A stretch of DNA of 64,000 bases from Pseudotabrizicola algicola (GTDB lineage Bacteria; Pseudomonadota; Alphaproteobacteria; Rhodobacterales; Rhodobacteraceae). Under the pieces are notes generated by a model, which was not told the origin of the DNA, did no database searches, and saw only the letters and a list, made by a program, of their open reading frames with translations. The stretch is taken from positions 212,522-276,521 of the forward strand of contig NZ_JAAIKE010000005.1 in assembly GCF_010915705.1 (NCBI RefSeq). The letters run 5' to 3'. Both the position numbers and the translations under genes were made by a program. Positions 46,315 to 54,416 of this stretch are shown one piece after another. The first letter of the stretch is position 1, and every line of letters begins with the position of its first letter.

Positions 46315-46326
46315 GGTTACACAACA

Positions 46327-46331
46327 ACGCT
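46327..46331. repeat. right copy of candidate target-site duplication (ACGCT)
   Basis: ACGCT directly follows ...TTACACAACA at the right end and equals 36738-36742. Reading from outside, the right end then begins TGTTGTGTAACC, with the TG start common to Mu-family ends; the left end begins one base later unless the T of ACGCT is shared. Confidence 0.6.
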
Positions 46332-46435
46332 GCGGAAATCCACTTGCCCCCCGGATCGCTTCACGCGATTGAGCGCCGGGGGTATATCCTTTGATTGCAC
46401 TGCGCAGGGCATGCTGGTGAGAAGATGGCACTGAA

Positions 46436-47056
46436 ATGACAGAACGGGTCGTGGTCTTTCTGGGGGGACGCTTGACGGCGCCCGATTCACCGCCGAGCGA
46501 GAGCAGCGGGCGGGTGCGTCAGCTGGCACGGCAGGCGAGGAAGGACGGAGCGGACGCCGTTTTCTTCAGGCACGGGTTTTCGGGCGGACTTTACGGGTAT
46601 TTCGACACCCGTGGCTTCATTCCGCTGGGCGAGATGCCCGAAAGGGTCGAAGCCGCGTTTGACGGCGTTCCGACGCGACGGGCTGTCTGTATTTCAGCCA
46701 GCGGGGTGACGGCGATCAACCTGGCCATCCGCGCGCGGTGCGACATGATCCACGGGCTGGGCGCGCTGACCCATGTGGATGAGGCCATCTGGCAGGAAGA
46801 CCCGCGTCTGGCCGATCCTGCCTCCAGCCTTGCGATCAATCAGGGGCTCGAATTGGGCTGGGGCGCGGATAACGCGGCCATCGCGCGCGAAATCGGGTTT
46901 AAAGGAAAGCTGATCCTCGCCTATGCCGCGAAGAACCCGCTCGATTCCCGTCATGCCATGCATATGGCCGATTTGCCCGGCGCGACCCTGCACGGGATCG
47001 CGCGGCGAGGGCATGTCTTTTGGAAAAGCTGGGCGGATTACAGCCTTTACACCTGA
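46436..47056 (+). CDS. uncharacterised protein, possibly alpha/beta-hydrolase-like
   Basis: 206 residues. No firm family. The N-terminus VVVFLGGRLTAPDSPPSESSG and FFRHGFSGGLYGYFDTRGF is followed by RRAVCISASGVTAINLAIR, which looks like a strand-nucleophile-helix elbow (S-A-S-G), and by GKLILAYAAKNPLDSRHAMHMADLPGATLHGIARRGH, a possible acid and His region. That order suggests a divergent alpha/beta hydrolase. The Mu-like element inserted about 105 bp upstream of its start, so its original promoter may have been separated from it. It converges with the coiled-coil gene of the polysaccharide region. Confidence 0.55.
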   Translation: MTERVVVFLGGRLTAPDSPPSESSGRVRQLARQARKDGADAVFFRHGFSGGLYGYFDTRGFIPLGEMPERVEAAFDGVPTRRAVCISASGVTAINLAIRARCDMIHGLGALTHVDEAIWQEDPRLADPASSLAINQGLELGWGADNAAIAREIGFKGKLILAYAAKNPLDSRHAMHMADLPGATLHGIARRGHVFWKSWADYSLYT

Positions 47057-47101
47057 TGACGGGGCCAAGGCGGGCAGGCGCGCCGTGGCAAGTGCGCGCC
47101 C

Positions 47102-49705
47102 TTACTTGCCCCGCACGGTTTCAAGCGCCTTGCGCACAGGGCCGGTCAGCTTCCACGATGTGCTGTTGAGCACCGCGCTGATCCTGTCTTCCTGCGCCTT
47201 TGCATGGGCGCGGGCGGCATCGCGTTCGGCGCGCAGGGCAGCGCGGTCGGCATTGGCTTTGGCGCGCAGACGGTCGGTCTGAACCGCCTGATCGCTCAAA
47301 AGGGCCCGCAGCTTTTCGGATTCGGCTTCCTGAAGCGAAAGGCGCTGTTCTTGCGTGGCATAAGCGGCCTGCAAAGCGGCCAGCGTATCCTGCACGGCGC
47401 GGTGCTGGTCGGCAGCGATCTGGTGCTTTTCAAGCTCTGCAGTCAGTGTAACAAGGCTGCGCGCCTCACGCGCATGGTTTTGCGCCAGTCGATCCTTCAC
47501 CTCGCGCAATTCGGCCTCGAGCGACAGAACATCAGCGGCCCGTGCGGCGGCCTCCCGCTGCGCGGTGTCAAGCTGCGCCGACAGGTCCTGCACCTGCCGC
47601 AAGGTCAGCGCATGTTCTGCCCTGATCTGGTCATGGTCGCGGCGAGCCTGGAAGGTCTGGGCCGCTTGGGTCGCAAGTTGCGCACCAATAGCGGTGAACT
47701 GTTCGGAGGCTGCAGCGATTTCAGCGCGGGCAGCCTCGAGTTCTGCGGCCAGCGCCGCGCGTTCCTCGGACAAGGCTTGCGCCGCCTGCTGCGTTTCCTG
47801 ATGCTGGCGGGCCAGATCGGCATAGCGGGTGTCGTGACCGATGGTGACCGTTTCAAGCTGCTGCGTCAGCGTTGCGATGGCCTCGGCCTGGGCTTGCACT
47901 TCGGCGGCACGGGCGTCGCGGTCCTGGGTCAGGGCGTGCAGGCGCGCGTCTGCATCAATCCGGCTCTGCTCCAGCTGGCGCGTCAATGTGGCGATGGTGT
48001 CGGCCTGCGATTGCGCTTCGGCGGCGCGGGCATCATTCAGGCTTTGAAGCCGCGCTTCCGCCTCGGTCTGGCTCTGCTCCAGCTGGCGCGTCAAACTGGC
48101 GATGGTGTCGGCATGCTCCTCCGCCTCTGCCCGCGCCGCTTGGGTGCGCGCTTCTGCCTCGGCATGGCTCTGCTCCAGCTGGCGCGTCAAACTGGCGATG
48201 GTGTCGGCATGCTCCTCCGCCTCTGCCCGCGCCGCTTGGGTGCGCGCTTCTGCCTCGGCATGGCTCTGCTCCAGCTGCCGCGTCAAGGTGGCGATGGTCT
48301 CGGCATGCGCCTCCGCCTCTGCCCGCGCCGCTTGGGTGCGGGCCTCGGCCTCGGATTTGCGCTCCTGCGCCTCTTTGGCGGCGCTGTCGAGCGCACGGCG
48401 CAGTTCGGCCTCTTCCGCCTGCAGCCGTTCGCGTTCCTTGCGCAGCCATGTCTGCTTGTTCTGGGCGGTTTCCAGATCGGCGCGCAGAGCATCGAGCGCG
48501 GCAAGTTCGGCAGTCCGCTTGTCGACGAGAACAGCAAGCTCGGCCTCACGTGCGGCCGCCGCAGCAAGATTGGCCTTTGACTCCGCAAGCTCTGTCGACA
48601 AAGCCTCGGCGGCGGCGGCCATATCGCCCTGCTTCACTTGCAGGTCGAGCATCTTGCCTTGGATCACCGCGATCTGACGGTTGCGCTCGTCATAGGCCTC
48701 GTTCAGTCTGGCGAGGGCGGCACGGGTTTCTTCCCCGGCGGCGCGGCTCTGTGAAAGCGTTTGCTCGGCCTTTTCAAGACGCTGCTGCAACTCTTCTGCC
48801 CGCAGGTTCTCGTGGCGCGCGCTCATTTCGGCATGGGCGGCGCTGCCCAGTCTGCCGAAGACATGCAACACCGCCGCATAGCCCGGATCGCCGATCGCCA
48901 TCTTGCACAGCCGCGCCAGACGATCCTCGGGCTGCGCACCGCGCAGAACCACCAGCAGACCTTCCCCCGTATCCAGATGGAAGGTCGGGTGCAGACCCTT
49001 GAGACGGGCCAGAAAGCCTTCATCGCCGCCCTGCTCGAGCGCCGCATTCACCCCGTGAAACACCATGACACCGCGCGCCGACATGCGGTGCGACCAGTCG
49101 CGGTCGATCCAGTCGCGCACTCTTGCTTCTGCCGCGCCCGCCTCGGCATGGTCACCAAGCTGGACCGACAGAAGATCGACGGTTCCGGCAGGAAAACTGC
49201 CCGCCGCCTGCGCAGGATCGCTGGGCGACAGGCGCGATCCATCGGGATAGGTTTCACTGTTGTAGCGGGCCAGATCGGTCGGCACGGAACCGGATTCGGT
49301 GCCCCAAGGGCCAAAGCTGTAGCCACGGGCGTCAAGATCAAGTTTTTCGGCAGCCTGACAGAGTGCGAAGTGCACGACCCCGTCACCGCCGCCCAAAGAG
49401 ACGAAGGATTTGGGGCGCAGCGTGTCGACCAGCCAGAACAGGAAGGGCAGATGATGCAGGCTTGCGCCATCGCGCAGGTAGCGCGGGCGCCAGAACAGGG
49501 TGCGCGACGATAGCGGCGTGACGACGTCAAAGCCTGCGACATGGGGCGCCGTCTGACTTGCCTGCATAAGTTCCTGGGCCATCGCACCGTTATCCTGAAG
49601 GGTTTTCTTCATCTTACCGCTTTGTTTTACTAGTAAAAGGTTTTGGCTGCCAAGGTCTTGCTCGACATGTCGGACTTTACGGACCCTCGGGGCTTTGGGT
49701 TTCAT
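47102..49705 (-). CDS. methyltransferase-like N-terminus fused to a long coiled coil
   Basis: 867 residues from the ATG at 49705, which overlaps the upstream sulfotransferase stop (ATGA) and has AGAGGCG before it; ATG 49612 is an alternative. Residues about 80-290 form a class I methyltransferase-like domain (SFVSLGGGDGVVHFALCQAAEKL), then about 500 residues of coiled coil rich in Ala, Glu, Gln and Arg follow. It includes 32-residue repeats with core EARTQAARAEAEEHADTIAS; two are identical at DNA level (48071-48166 and 48167-48262). The C-terminal VLNSTSWKLTGPVRKALETVRGK is the tail often seen at the end of polysaccharide glycosyltransferases and similar proteins. It may act as a scaffold or length-controlling modifier of a surface glycan (inference). 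Confidence 0.75.
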   Translation of the reverse strand: MKPKAPRVRKVRHVEQDLGSQNLLLVKQSGKMKKTLQDNGAMAQELMQASQTAPHVAGFDVVTPLSSRTLFWRPRYLRDGASLHHLPFLFWLVDTLRPKSFVSLGGGDGVVHFALCQAAEKLDLDARGYSFGPWGTESGSVPTDLARYNSETYPDGSRLSPSDPAQAAGSFPAGTVDLLSVQLGDHAEAGAAEARVRDWIDRDWSHRMSARGVMVFHGVNAALEQGGDEGFLARLKGLHPTFHLDTGEGLLVVLRGAQPEDRLARLCKMAIGDPGYAAVLHVFGRLGSAAHAEMSARHENLRAEELQQRLEKAEQTLSQSRAAGEETRAALARLNEAYDERNRQIAVIQGKMLDLQVKQGDMAAAAEALSTELAESKANLAAAAAREAELAVLVDKRTAELAALDALRADLETAQNKQTWLRKERERLQAEEAELRRALDSAAKEAQERKSEAEARTQAARAEAEAHAETIATLTRQLEQSHAEAEARTQAARAEAEEHADTIASLTRQLEQSHAEAEARTQAARAEAEEHADTIASLTRQLEQSQTEAEARLQSLNDARAAEAQSQADTIATLTRQLEQSRIDADARLHALTQDRDARAAEVQAQAEAIATLTQQLETVTIGHDTRYADLARQHQETQQAAQALSEERAALAAELEAARAEIAAASEQFTAIGAQLATQAAQTFQARRDHDQIRAEHALTLRQVQDLSAQLDTAQREAAARAADVLSLEAELREVKDRLAQNHAREARSLVTLTAELEKHQIAADQHRAVQDTLAALQAAYATQEQRLSLQEAESEKLRALLSDQAVQTDRLRAKANADRAALRAERDAARAHAKAQEDRISAVLNSTSWKLTGPVRKALETVRGK
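48071..48262 (-). repeat. two identical 96-bp tandem repeats in the coiled-coil gene
   Basis: 48071-48166 and 48167-48262 are the same base for base, and a third related unit follows with changes from about 48281. Each encodes 32 residues of coiled coil. Such repeats expand and contract by slippage or recombination, so coil length may vary between strains. Confidence 0.85.
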
Positions 49706-50733
49706 AGCGCCTCTGAAAAGTTGTCCGGTTCGGGTTCGGCGAGGCCAATCTCGAGCCGCTCGGGAAGGGTCGTCAAGTCTTTGAGGATGCTTGCGCGTTG
49801 CCCCGCCAGAAAGCATTCGACCGGCAGCCGTGACATCGCACGGCTTTGGCGCTGGAGATAATCCGCCACGCGCGGCGGTGTTTCCGTGCAATCGAAGCTG
49901 CGGGTCCAGCGGGAGAAAGCATCGGCGAGACGGGGGATGTCATAATGCTCGGCGCTGAGACGCTCGACGCCCTTGTCGCGGACCAAGAGCGCCTCGTCTG
50001 CCGCAAGAGGAACGTCCATAGGCCCTTTGCGCGTGGCAACCGTCACATGGCCCGTGGCCGGATTGCCGGTTACAATCAGGGGCGCCCGTGATCCGCGCAG
50101 GCGCGGCGCAGGTGGCAGCGGCGCGGGAAAACCGGGGCAGGCCCTTTGCATCAGGTCCTGCAACGCGGCGTCCAGCTGGTTGGTATGGCCGATATGCACC
50201 CGATCAACCCCGAACATGGCGATGGCCGTCCCGATCATCTGGGCAACCTTGGGCAAGAATTTGTCAGCCGACTTCGGGCGCTGCAACTCGTCGAGAAATG
50301 TGCTGGTGTAGAGGTGCCGAAAGCGGCGCGGGTCGGTCGGTGTCTGCACCGACCAGTAGCGGCCAAAGGGTGCATATTGGGACGAGATATCGTGCCAGTA
50401 ATGCGAGAAGGCCCGCGCCAGCAGGTTGCGGACCATGAACACGAGCGTCACGTCGAAACCCAGATCGCGCAGCGCCATGACGCGGGTCAACACCTGCTCG
50501 TAGCGCTCGGTCCCGCCGCCCGTATAGGGGGGCGAGGATTCGAACAGCAGCGGCCCCGCCGGATCGGTGAACCGAGCGGTATAGGACTGCGGTTCGGCGT
50601 CGGACATGAAGAACTTCAGCTCCTTGATCCCTTCCGGAGTCGACATGCCGGGCACGGCGCTGAAGAGTGCGGCGGTCGCCGTTGTGCCGCAGCGCGCCAG
50701 TCCCATGTTGAGGATCAGGTGCTGCCTAGCCAA
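49702..50733 (-). CDS. sulfotransferase-like protein
   Basis: 343 residues from a TTG at 50733 that overlaps the glycosyltransferase stop by 8 bp and has CGGAGAC upstream; residues before it lie inside the preceding gene and do not fit. The start LARQHLILNMGLARCGTTATAALFS carries the PAPS 5'-phosphosulfate loop (RCGTT), and LVFMVRNLLARAFSHYWHDI is the 3'-phosphate-binding R..S segment. It probably transfers sulfate to a sugar of the surface polysaccharide. It is second in a four-gene coupled run with the large glycosyltransferase and the coiled-coil protein. Confidence 0.75.
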   Translation of the reverse strand: MARQHLILNMGLARCGTTATAALFSAVPGMSTPEGIKELKFFMSDAEPQSYTARFTDPAGPLLFESSPPYTGGGTERYEQVLTRVMALRDLGFDVTLVFMVRNLLARAFSHYWHDISSQYAPFGRYWSVQTPTDPRRFRHLYTSTFLDELQRPKSADKFLPKVAQMIGTAIAMFGVDRVHIGHTNQLDAALQDLMQRACPGFPAPLPPAPRLRGSRAPLIVTGNPATGHVTVATRKGPMDVPLAADEALLVRDKGVERLSAEHYDIPRLADAFSRWTRSFDCTETPPRVADYLQRQSRAMSRLPVECFLAGQRASILKDLTTLPERLEIGLAEPEPDNFSEAL

Positions 50734-53680
50734 GGACGTCTCCGAAATCTGGCCAGTCCAAGCGCTGCGCCAATACGCGGGCACTGGCCCCCATTTGCGC
50801 CAGCCTGCCATTATCTTTGGCTTCGAGCAACAAACGCATGCCCTTTTCCAGTCCCTCCCTGCCTTCATCGGCACCATAGAGGTGGCCTGCGCCCTGCCCT
50901 TCCAACACCTCTGCCGTCATGGCGCTGCGTGGAACGACGGTCGGCACGCCGAAGCTGAGCGCCAGCAACAGCGAGCCCGAGGTGAGGATGCGCCGATAGG
51001 GATAGGCCGCGATATCCGCAGCACGGAAGAAGAGCTGCAGTTCGGAGTCGTTGACAAAGCGGCCGGTGGTGAGAACGCGGGACCGTTCGTCCTCGGTCAG
51101 CGCCGGTTCCAGCGCGGCAAGCGGGTCGAACCACGGATGCCCCGCGATGATAAGCCGCGCCCCCGGGCGGTCCGCCAGAATGGAGCGGAAGGCGCTGACC
51201 AGATCCTCGACCCCCTTGTAGGGCCGCACCAGACCGGTGAAGAGGATCACATCCTCCTGCGCCCCGATCCCCAGATACTGCCGTGCCTGATCGCGGCTGA
51301 CGTAATCGGGATAGGCGCCGATGTAAGAGCCATGCCGCGAGATGCGGACCTTTTCGGCAGGCAGGGCAAAACTTGCCGCCACCTCATCCTGCGATCCGGC
51401 GCAATGCAGATGGATCACGTCTGCCAGCCCCGCGATCCTTGCCGAAAGATCGGTTTCGATCGCGGCAAAGGGAGTGTCATGCGACACGGTGTTGTGGACC
51501 GTCCACACCAGCCTTGCCCCTGTCTGGCGCAATTGCTCAAGCTTGGCTAGAAAGGTATCCGCCGCGGCCCGGGCGGCCTCTTGCGTCGTGATCCGGCGGA
51601 AGAGCGCGTTGAGCCAATGCAGGTGGAAGACAACATCCTGCGGACGGGCGCCCTTGGTGCGAAGGACGTGCAAGACGGCATCGATATCGCCTGCGACGAC
51701 CTCGGCCTTGGCAGAGGCCTTGGCGTAGAGCAGTTTCTGGTAGGGGTTTCCGCGCGAGTAATCCGGCCAGAACACCACCATCGGCAGGCCATCGGGTCGC
51801 CGATACGTCACGTTGCGCGGTTTTTGCGGATCGGGGACATGCACGTCCCAGAACCTTGACAGCCCCTGTCGGGCAAGCGCCTCGCGCTGGACGCGGTGGG
51901 TGTTGGTGGTCTGGTGATGCTCGTTCACATGGCTGGTGTTCTCGCCATGCCAGCGCCGCTGGTAGAGCTTTTCCTCGACATGGCGAAACTCGCCAAGTTC
52001 CGACATCTTCAGGAAAATGTCATAGTCGACGCCGTTCACGATATCCTCGCGGAACCGGGTCGTGCGCTCCCATGTCTGGCGGCGGAACATGCGGAAGTGA
52101 TGCGCGATCGAGGTGATCATCATCTTCTCGCGGCTGAACACCGGCCAGGCATATTCGTCTTGCGTGTAATTGCCCGCCGCGTCGATCCGCTCGCACGAGC
52201 CATAGGCGCAGACCACCGACGGGTTCTCGTCCAGCACCGTCATCAGGCGCCGCACCGCGCCCGGCTTCAGGCAATCGTCGCTGTCAAGCTGGCCGATATA
52301 CAGGCTGCGCGACATGCGGATCGCCGAATTGGAGGCAAAACCGATGCCGCCATTGGGGTTGTCCAGCCAGCGCACCCGCGGCTCGCCGGCATAAAGCCGC
52401 TCCAGCAGCGCAAGCGTGCCATCGCGCGAGCCGTCATTGGCGATGCAGACCTCCAGATCGGCAACGTCCTGCGCCAGAACGCTTTCCACCGCGCGCTCAA
52501 TGTATTTCGAGGCGTTATAGGCCGGAATATACACCGAAACCTTCGACACCTCGTGCCAGACATCCCGCTTGCGGTCCCAGTGGTTCGGGCACAGCGCCTT
52601 GTAAAGCTCCTGCTCGGCGGCGGATGGTGCCGCCTCGGGTGCCATGTCGGGCACACGGACCGGCGCGAACCAGACGCCCCGCGCGTGCATGCGGTAAGCC
52701 AGTTCGCGCGCCGCCACGCCGGGCGTGACAAAGCGCGGGTCGAGGAGCGGGCCAGACTGGTTCATCTCGCGCAGCAACCGAGCGGGCAGTGCGATGTTCA
52801 GCCCGATCACGTCACGGAAGGGATAGCGCCCCGCAAAGCTCTGGCGTGGCAATTCGGGCGTGAAGGGCGTCACCATTCCACCCTCTGACAGGGCGGCACC
52901 AAGCGGCACCAAGGGGAGCGCGACACGGTCGGAGACCCGCGCCAGCCGTGCCATGCGGGCAAGCACCATCGGATCGAGCCGGATCTCGCCGGACAGGAAC
53001 AGGACCAGATCGGCATTTTGCGCCAGATCCGCCAGATGCGCCTGCGCGGGGGGCTGAAACGGCGCGTCTTTCCGCAGGCGGATGGCAAAAGGTGCCTGTC
53101 CGGCGCCAGAGATGGCATCCGCCGCCATATCTGGCGCAAAAATTGTCAACCCCGCCGGAAGATGCGGCGTCTGTGCGCAAAGCGAGGCCAGCATTTGCGC
53201 AAGCTGTGCCGCACCTGTTTCGGGGGGGGCAATCCAGACAACCTCGGCCCGAAAGGGAAAGCGCGACAAGGCAGGCTCGAGCGCGGTGGCAGCTTCCTCG
53301 AGAAAGCTGATATCATTGCCCGCCCCCGCATAGGCTGGCAGTGCCATCGCCCAGGGATAGGGCTTTGGCACCTGCCGCGCCACATTCAGCATCCGGAACG
53401 GTGGGTGCCAGAGCCGGTGACGGTTGGCCAGATAGTCTGCCGGCCGGTTGATCGCGGCGGGTGCGCCCCGCAGCGCCTCGGCATCGGCCAGATGCGCGCG
53501 CCAGAGGTCCAGCATCTCGGAGGACAAATCAGGATGATAGGTCAGCCCGTCCAGCCCGTCGCGCGCCTGCGCCAGATCGCCCTGTGCCAAATGGTGCGAC
53601 ACCGCCAGAAGCCGGGTCCAGGGATTGCGGGGGGTGGCAAGTATCCGGTGGGGCGGCGTGTCCAGCCTTGCTGAAGGCAT
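50726..53680 (-). CDS. large bifunctional glycosyltransferase (GT2 plus GT4-like)
   Basis: 984 residues. The first about 370 hold a poorly recognised alpha/beta region with a degenerate GT-A look (RAEVVWIAPPETGAAQLAQML, ADLVLFLSGEIRLDP). Residues about 380-620 are a canonical GT2 domain (VSVYIPAYNASKYIERAVESVL, ANDGSRDG, IGQLDSDD). The rest is a GT-B domain (VVFWPDYSRGNPYQKLLY, TGLVRPYKGVEDL, FFRAADIAAYPY). It should add at least two sugars in capsule or LPS synthesis. Its GT2 part is almost identical in DNA to the gene at 62167, while flanking parts differ. Confidence 0.88.
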   Translation of the reverse strand: MPSARLDTPPHRILATPRNPWTRLLAVSHHLAQGDLAQARDGLDGLTYHPDLSSEMLDLWRAHLADAEALRGAPAAINRPADYLANRHRLWHPPFRMLNVARQVPKPYPWAMALPAYAGAGNDISFLEEAATALEPALSRFPFRAEVVWIAPPETGAAQLAQMLASLCAQTPHLPAGLTIFAPDMAADAISGAGQAPFAIRLRKDAPFQPPAQAHLADLAQNADLVLFLSGEIRLDPMVLARMARLARVSDRVALPLVPLGAALSEGGMVTPFTPELPRQSFAGRYPFRDVIGLNIALPARLLREMNQSGPLLDPRFVTPGVAARELAYRMHARGVWFAPVRVPDMAPEAAPSAAEQELYKALCPNHWDRKRDVWHEVSKVSVYIPAYNASKYIERAVESVLAQDVADLEVCIANDGSRDGTLALLERLYAGEPRVRWLDNPNGGIGFASNSAIRMSRSLYIGQLDSDDCLKPGAVRRLMTVLDENPSVVCAYGSCERIDAAGNYTQDEYAWPVFSREKMMITSIAHHFRMFRRQTWERTTRFREDIVNGVDYDIFLKMSELGEFRHVEEKLYQRRWHGENTSHVNEHHQTTNTHRVQREALARQGLSRFWDVHVPDPQKPRNVTYRRPDGLPMVVFWPDYSRGNPYQKLLYAKASAKAEVVAGDIDAVLHVLRTKGARPQDVVFHLHWLNALFRRITTQEAARAAADTFLAKLEQLRQTGARLVWTVHNTVSHDTPFAAIETDLSARIAGLADVIHLHCAGSQDEVAASFALPAEKVRISRHGSYIGAYPDYVSRDQARQYLGIGAQEDVILFTGLVRPYKGVEDLVSAFRSILADRPGARLIIAGHPWFDPLAALEPALTEDERSRVLTTGRFVNDSELQLFFRAADIAAYPYRRILTSGSLLLALSFGVPTVVPRSAMTAEVLEGQGAGHLYGADEGREGLEKGMRLLLEAKDNGRLAQMGASARVLAQRLDWPDFGDVLG
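51807..52556. repeat. 750-bp segment nearly identical to 63251-64000
   Basis: The constant offset is 11,444 bp. In my reading two bases differ (51902 G versus 63346 A; 52553 G versus 63997 A), both synonymous. To the left of 51807 similarity drops at once. The tract covers the GT2 domain through the ...PRNVTY junction of both glycosyltransferases. Confidence 0.9.
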
Positions 53681-53701
53681 TGATCTTCCTGTCTGACGGC
53701 A

Positions 53702-53732
53702 AAGCGGCAGACCCTGTCAGGGCCTGCCGCTT
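53702..53732. terminator. hairpin between the DUF2793 island and the large glycosyltransferase
   Basis: AAGCGGCAG (53702-53710) and CTGCCGCTT (53724-53732) form a perfect 9-bp stem with a 13-base loop, in the minus-strand gap between the stop at 53810 and the ATG at 53680. Only a short T-run follows on the minus strand, so it is a weak terminator or leader hairpin. Confidence 0.45.
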
Positions 53733-53809
53733 CCACCTCTACAGGGCAAGGCGCAGACGGGCAACCCAAGGCGGCACGCGGCGGGGCGCCCTGTGCGCGC
53801 GCAAGCCCG

Positions 53810-54061
53810 TCAGGCCGGATCGACTGCGGTCAGGGCAAGAATTGCCTCGCGTAGCCGGCTGATGTTTGCGCGCGCCTCGGCGCGGGCGGCGCGCAGGGCG
53901 GGGTCCATCGCAGGGCCACCCTCGGCTTCGCGGATCACCTGCCAATCGGTTGCAGCGAGGTCTGCCTCGGCCTGAACAAGTTCGGCCTGCAACCGGCGAC
54001 ACTCGTCCTCGGCCTCACGCGCGCTGCGGGTGATGATGCGGCTGAAATCAATCTTGCTCAT
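53810..54061 (-). CDS. small coiled-coil protein of a phage-tail-like island
   Basis: 83 residues from the ATG at 54061, overlapping the upstream stop by 14 bp. MSKIDFSRIITRSAREAEDECRRLQAELVQAEADL is a helical, charged sequence; LRAARAEARANISRLREAILALTA ends it. No family known to me by name. It always makes sense with the next two genes, which belong to tail-associated clusters in Rhodobacterales. Confidence 0.6.
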   Translation of the reverse strand: MSKIDFSRIITRSAREAEDECRRLQAELVQAEADLAATDWQVIREAEGGPAMDPALRAARAEARANISRLREAILALTAVDPA

Positions 54062-54407
54062 GGTCGCTCTCCGGCAGGGCAGAGGGGGTATCAACGGGCA
54101 ACGGCATGTCCGCACCATGCGGAGGCAGCGTGACAGGCCCGTCGGCTGTCAGGTTCATCGGCTGAGGAAAAAGCGTCTGATGCGGGGCGTCGGCCCCATG
54201 CGGCAGAACGAGCGTCAGCGATAGTTGCCCGTCAGTGCGCGTGACATCAGAGGCCAGCCAGCCGCACTCTACCGCGTCACGCGGCAGCACGGCGCCTTCG
54301 GGCAGCCGGGAGAAATCATAGCTTTCGCCATTGAGCGTCAGAACATCGCCTGCGCGGTGAAGTGTAAGGCGATCATCGCGGCGCATAGGCGTGAATGTGA
54401 TCTGCAT
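54048..54407 (-). CDS. phage-tail-associated hypothetical protein
   Basis: 119 residues: MQITFTPMRRDDRLTLHRAGDVLTLNGESYDFSRLPEGAVLPRDAVECGWLASDV, then a beta-rich segment and an acidic Pro-rich C-terminus. The LNGE.YDFS.LPEG..LP pattern recurs in proteins next to DUF2793 genes in Rhodobacteraceae prophages. Exact function unknown. It ends 14 bp inside the following small gene. Confidence 0.6.
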   Translation of the reverse strand: MQITFTPMRRDDRLTLHRAGDVLTLNGESYDFSRLPEGAVLPRDAVECGWLASDVTRTDGQLSLTLVLPHGADAPHQTLFPQPMNLTADGPVTLPPHGADMPLPVDTPSALPESDHEQD

Positions 54408-54416
54408 GGGTTTTCC

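Larger units (their letters stand above)
36743..46326 (+). mobile_element. compact Mu-like transposable element, 9.6 kb, with 5-bp target duplication
   Basis: It contains a leftward CI-type repressor, a rightward Ner-like HTH, MuA- and MuB-like genes, GemA, major head protein T, prohead protease I, a Mor-like activator and right-end cargo. Both ends carry the same site in inverted orientation: AATTAAACCGGAACGGC at 36754-36770 and its complement with one change at 46278-46294, plus a second right site at 46301-46314. ACGCT occurs directly outside both ends (36738-36742 and 46327-46331), as expected for the 5-bp duplication made by Mu transposition. Lysis, terminase, portal and tail genes are missing. 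Exact ends may shift by one or two bases. Confidence 0.8.

Noticed and set aside
47900..48350. Tandem repeats suspected to be CRISPR or a satellite array
   Set aside because: They are in frame in a coiled-coil gene and encode 32-residue units; repeats are contiguous without spacers.
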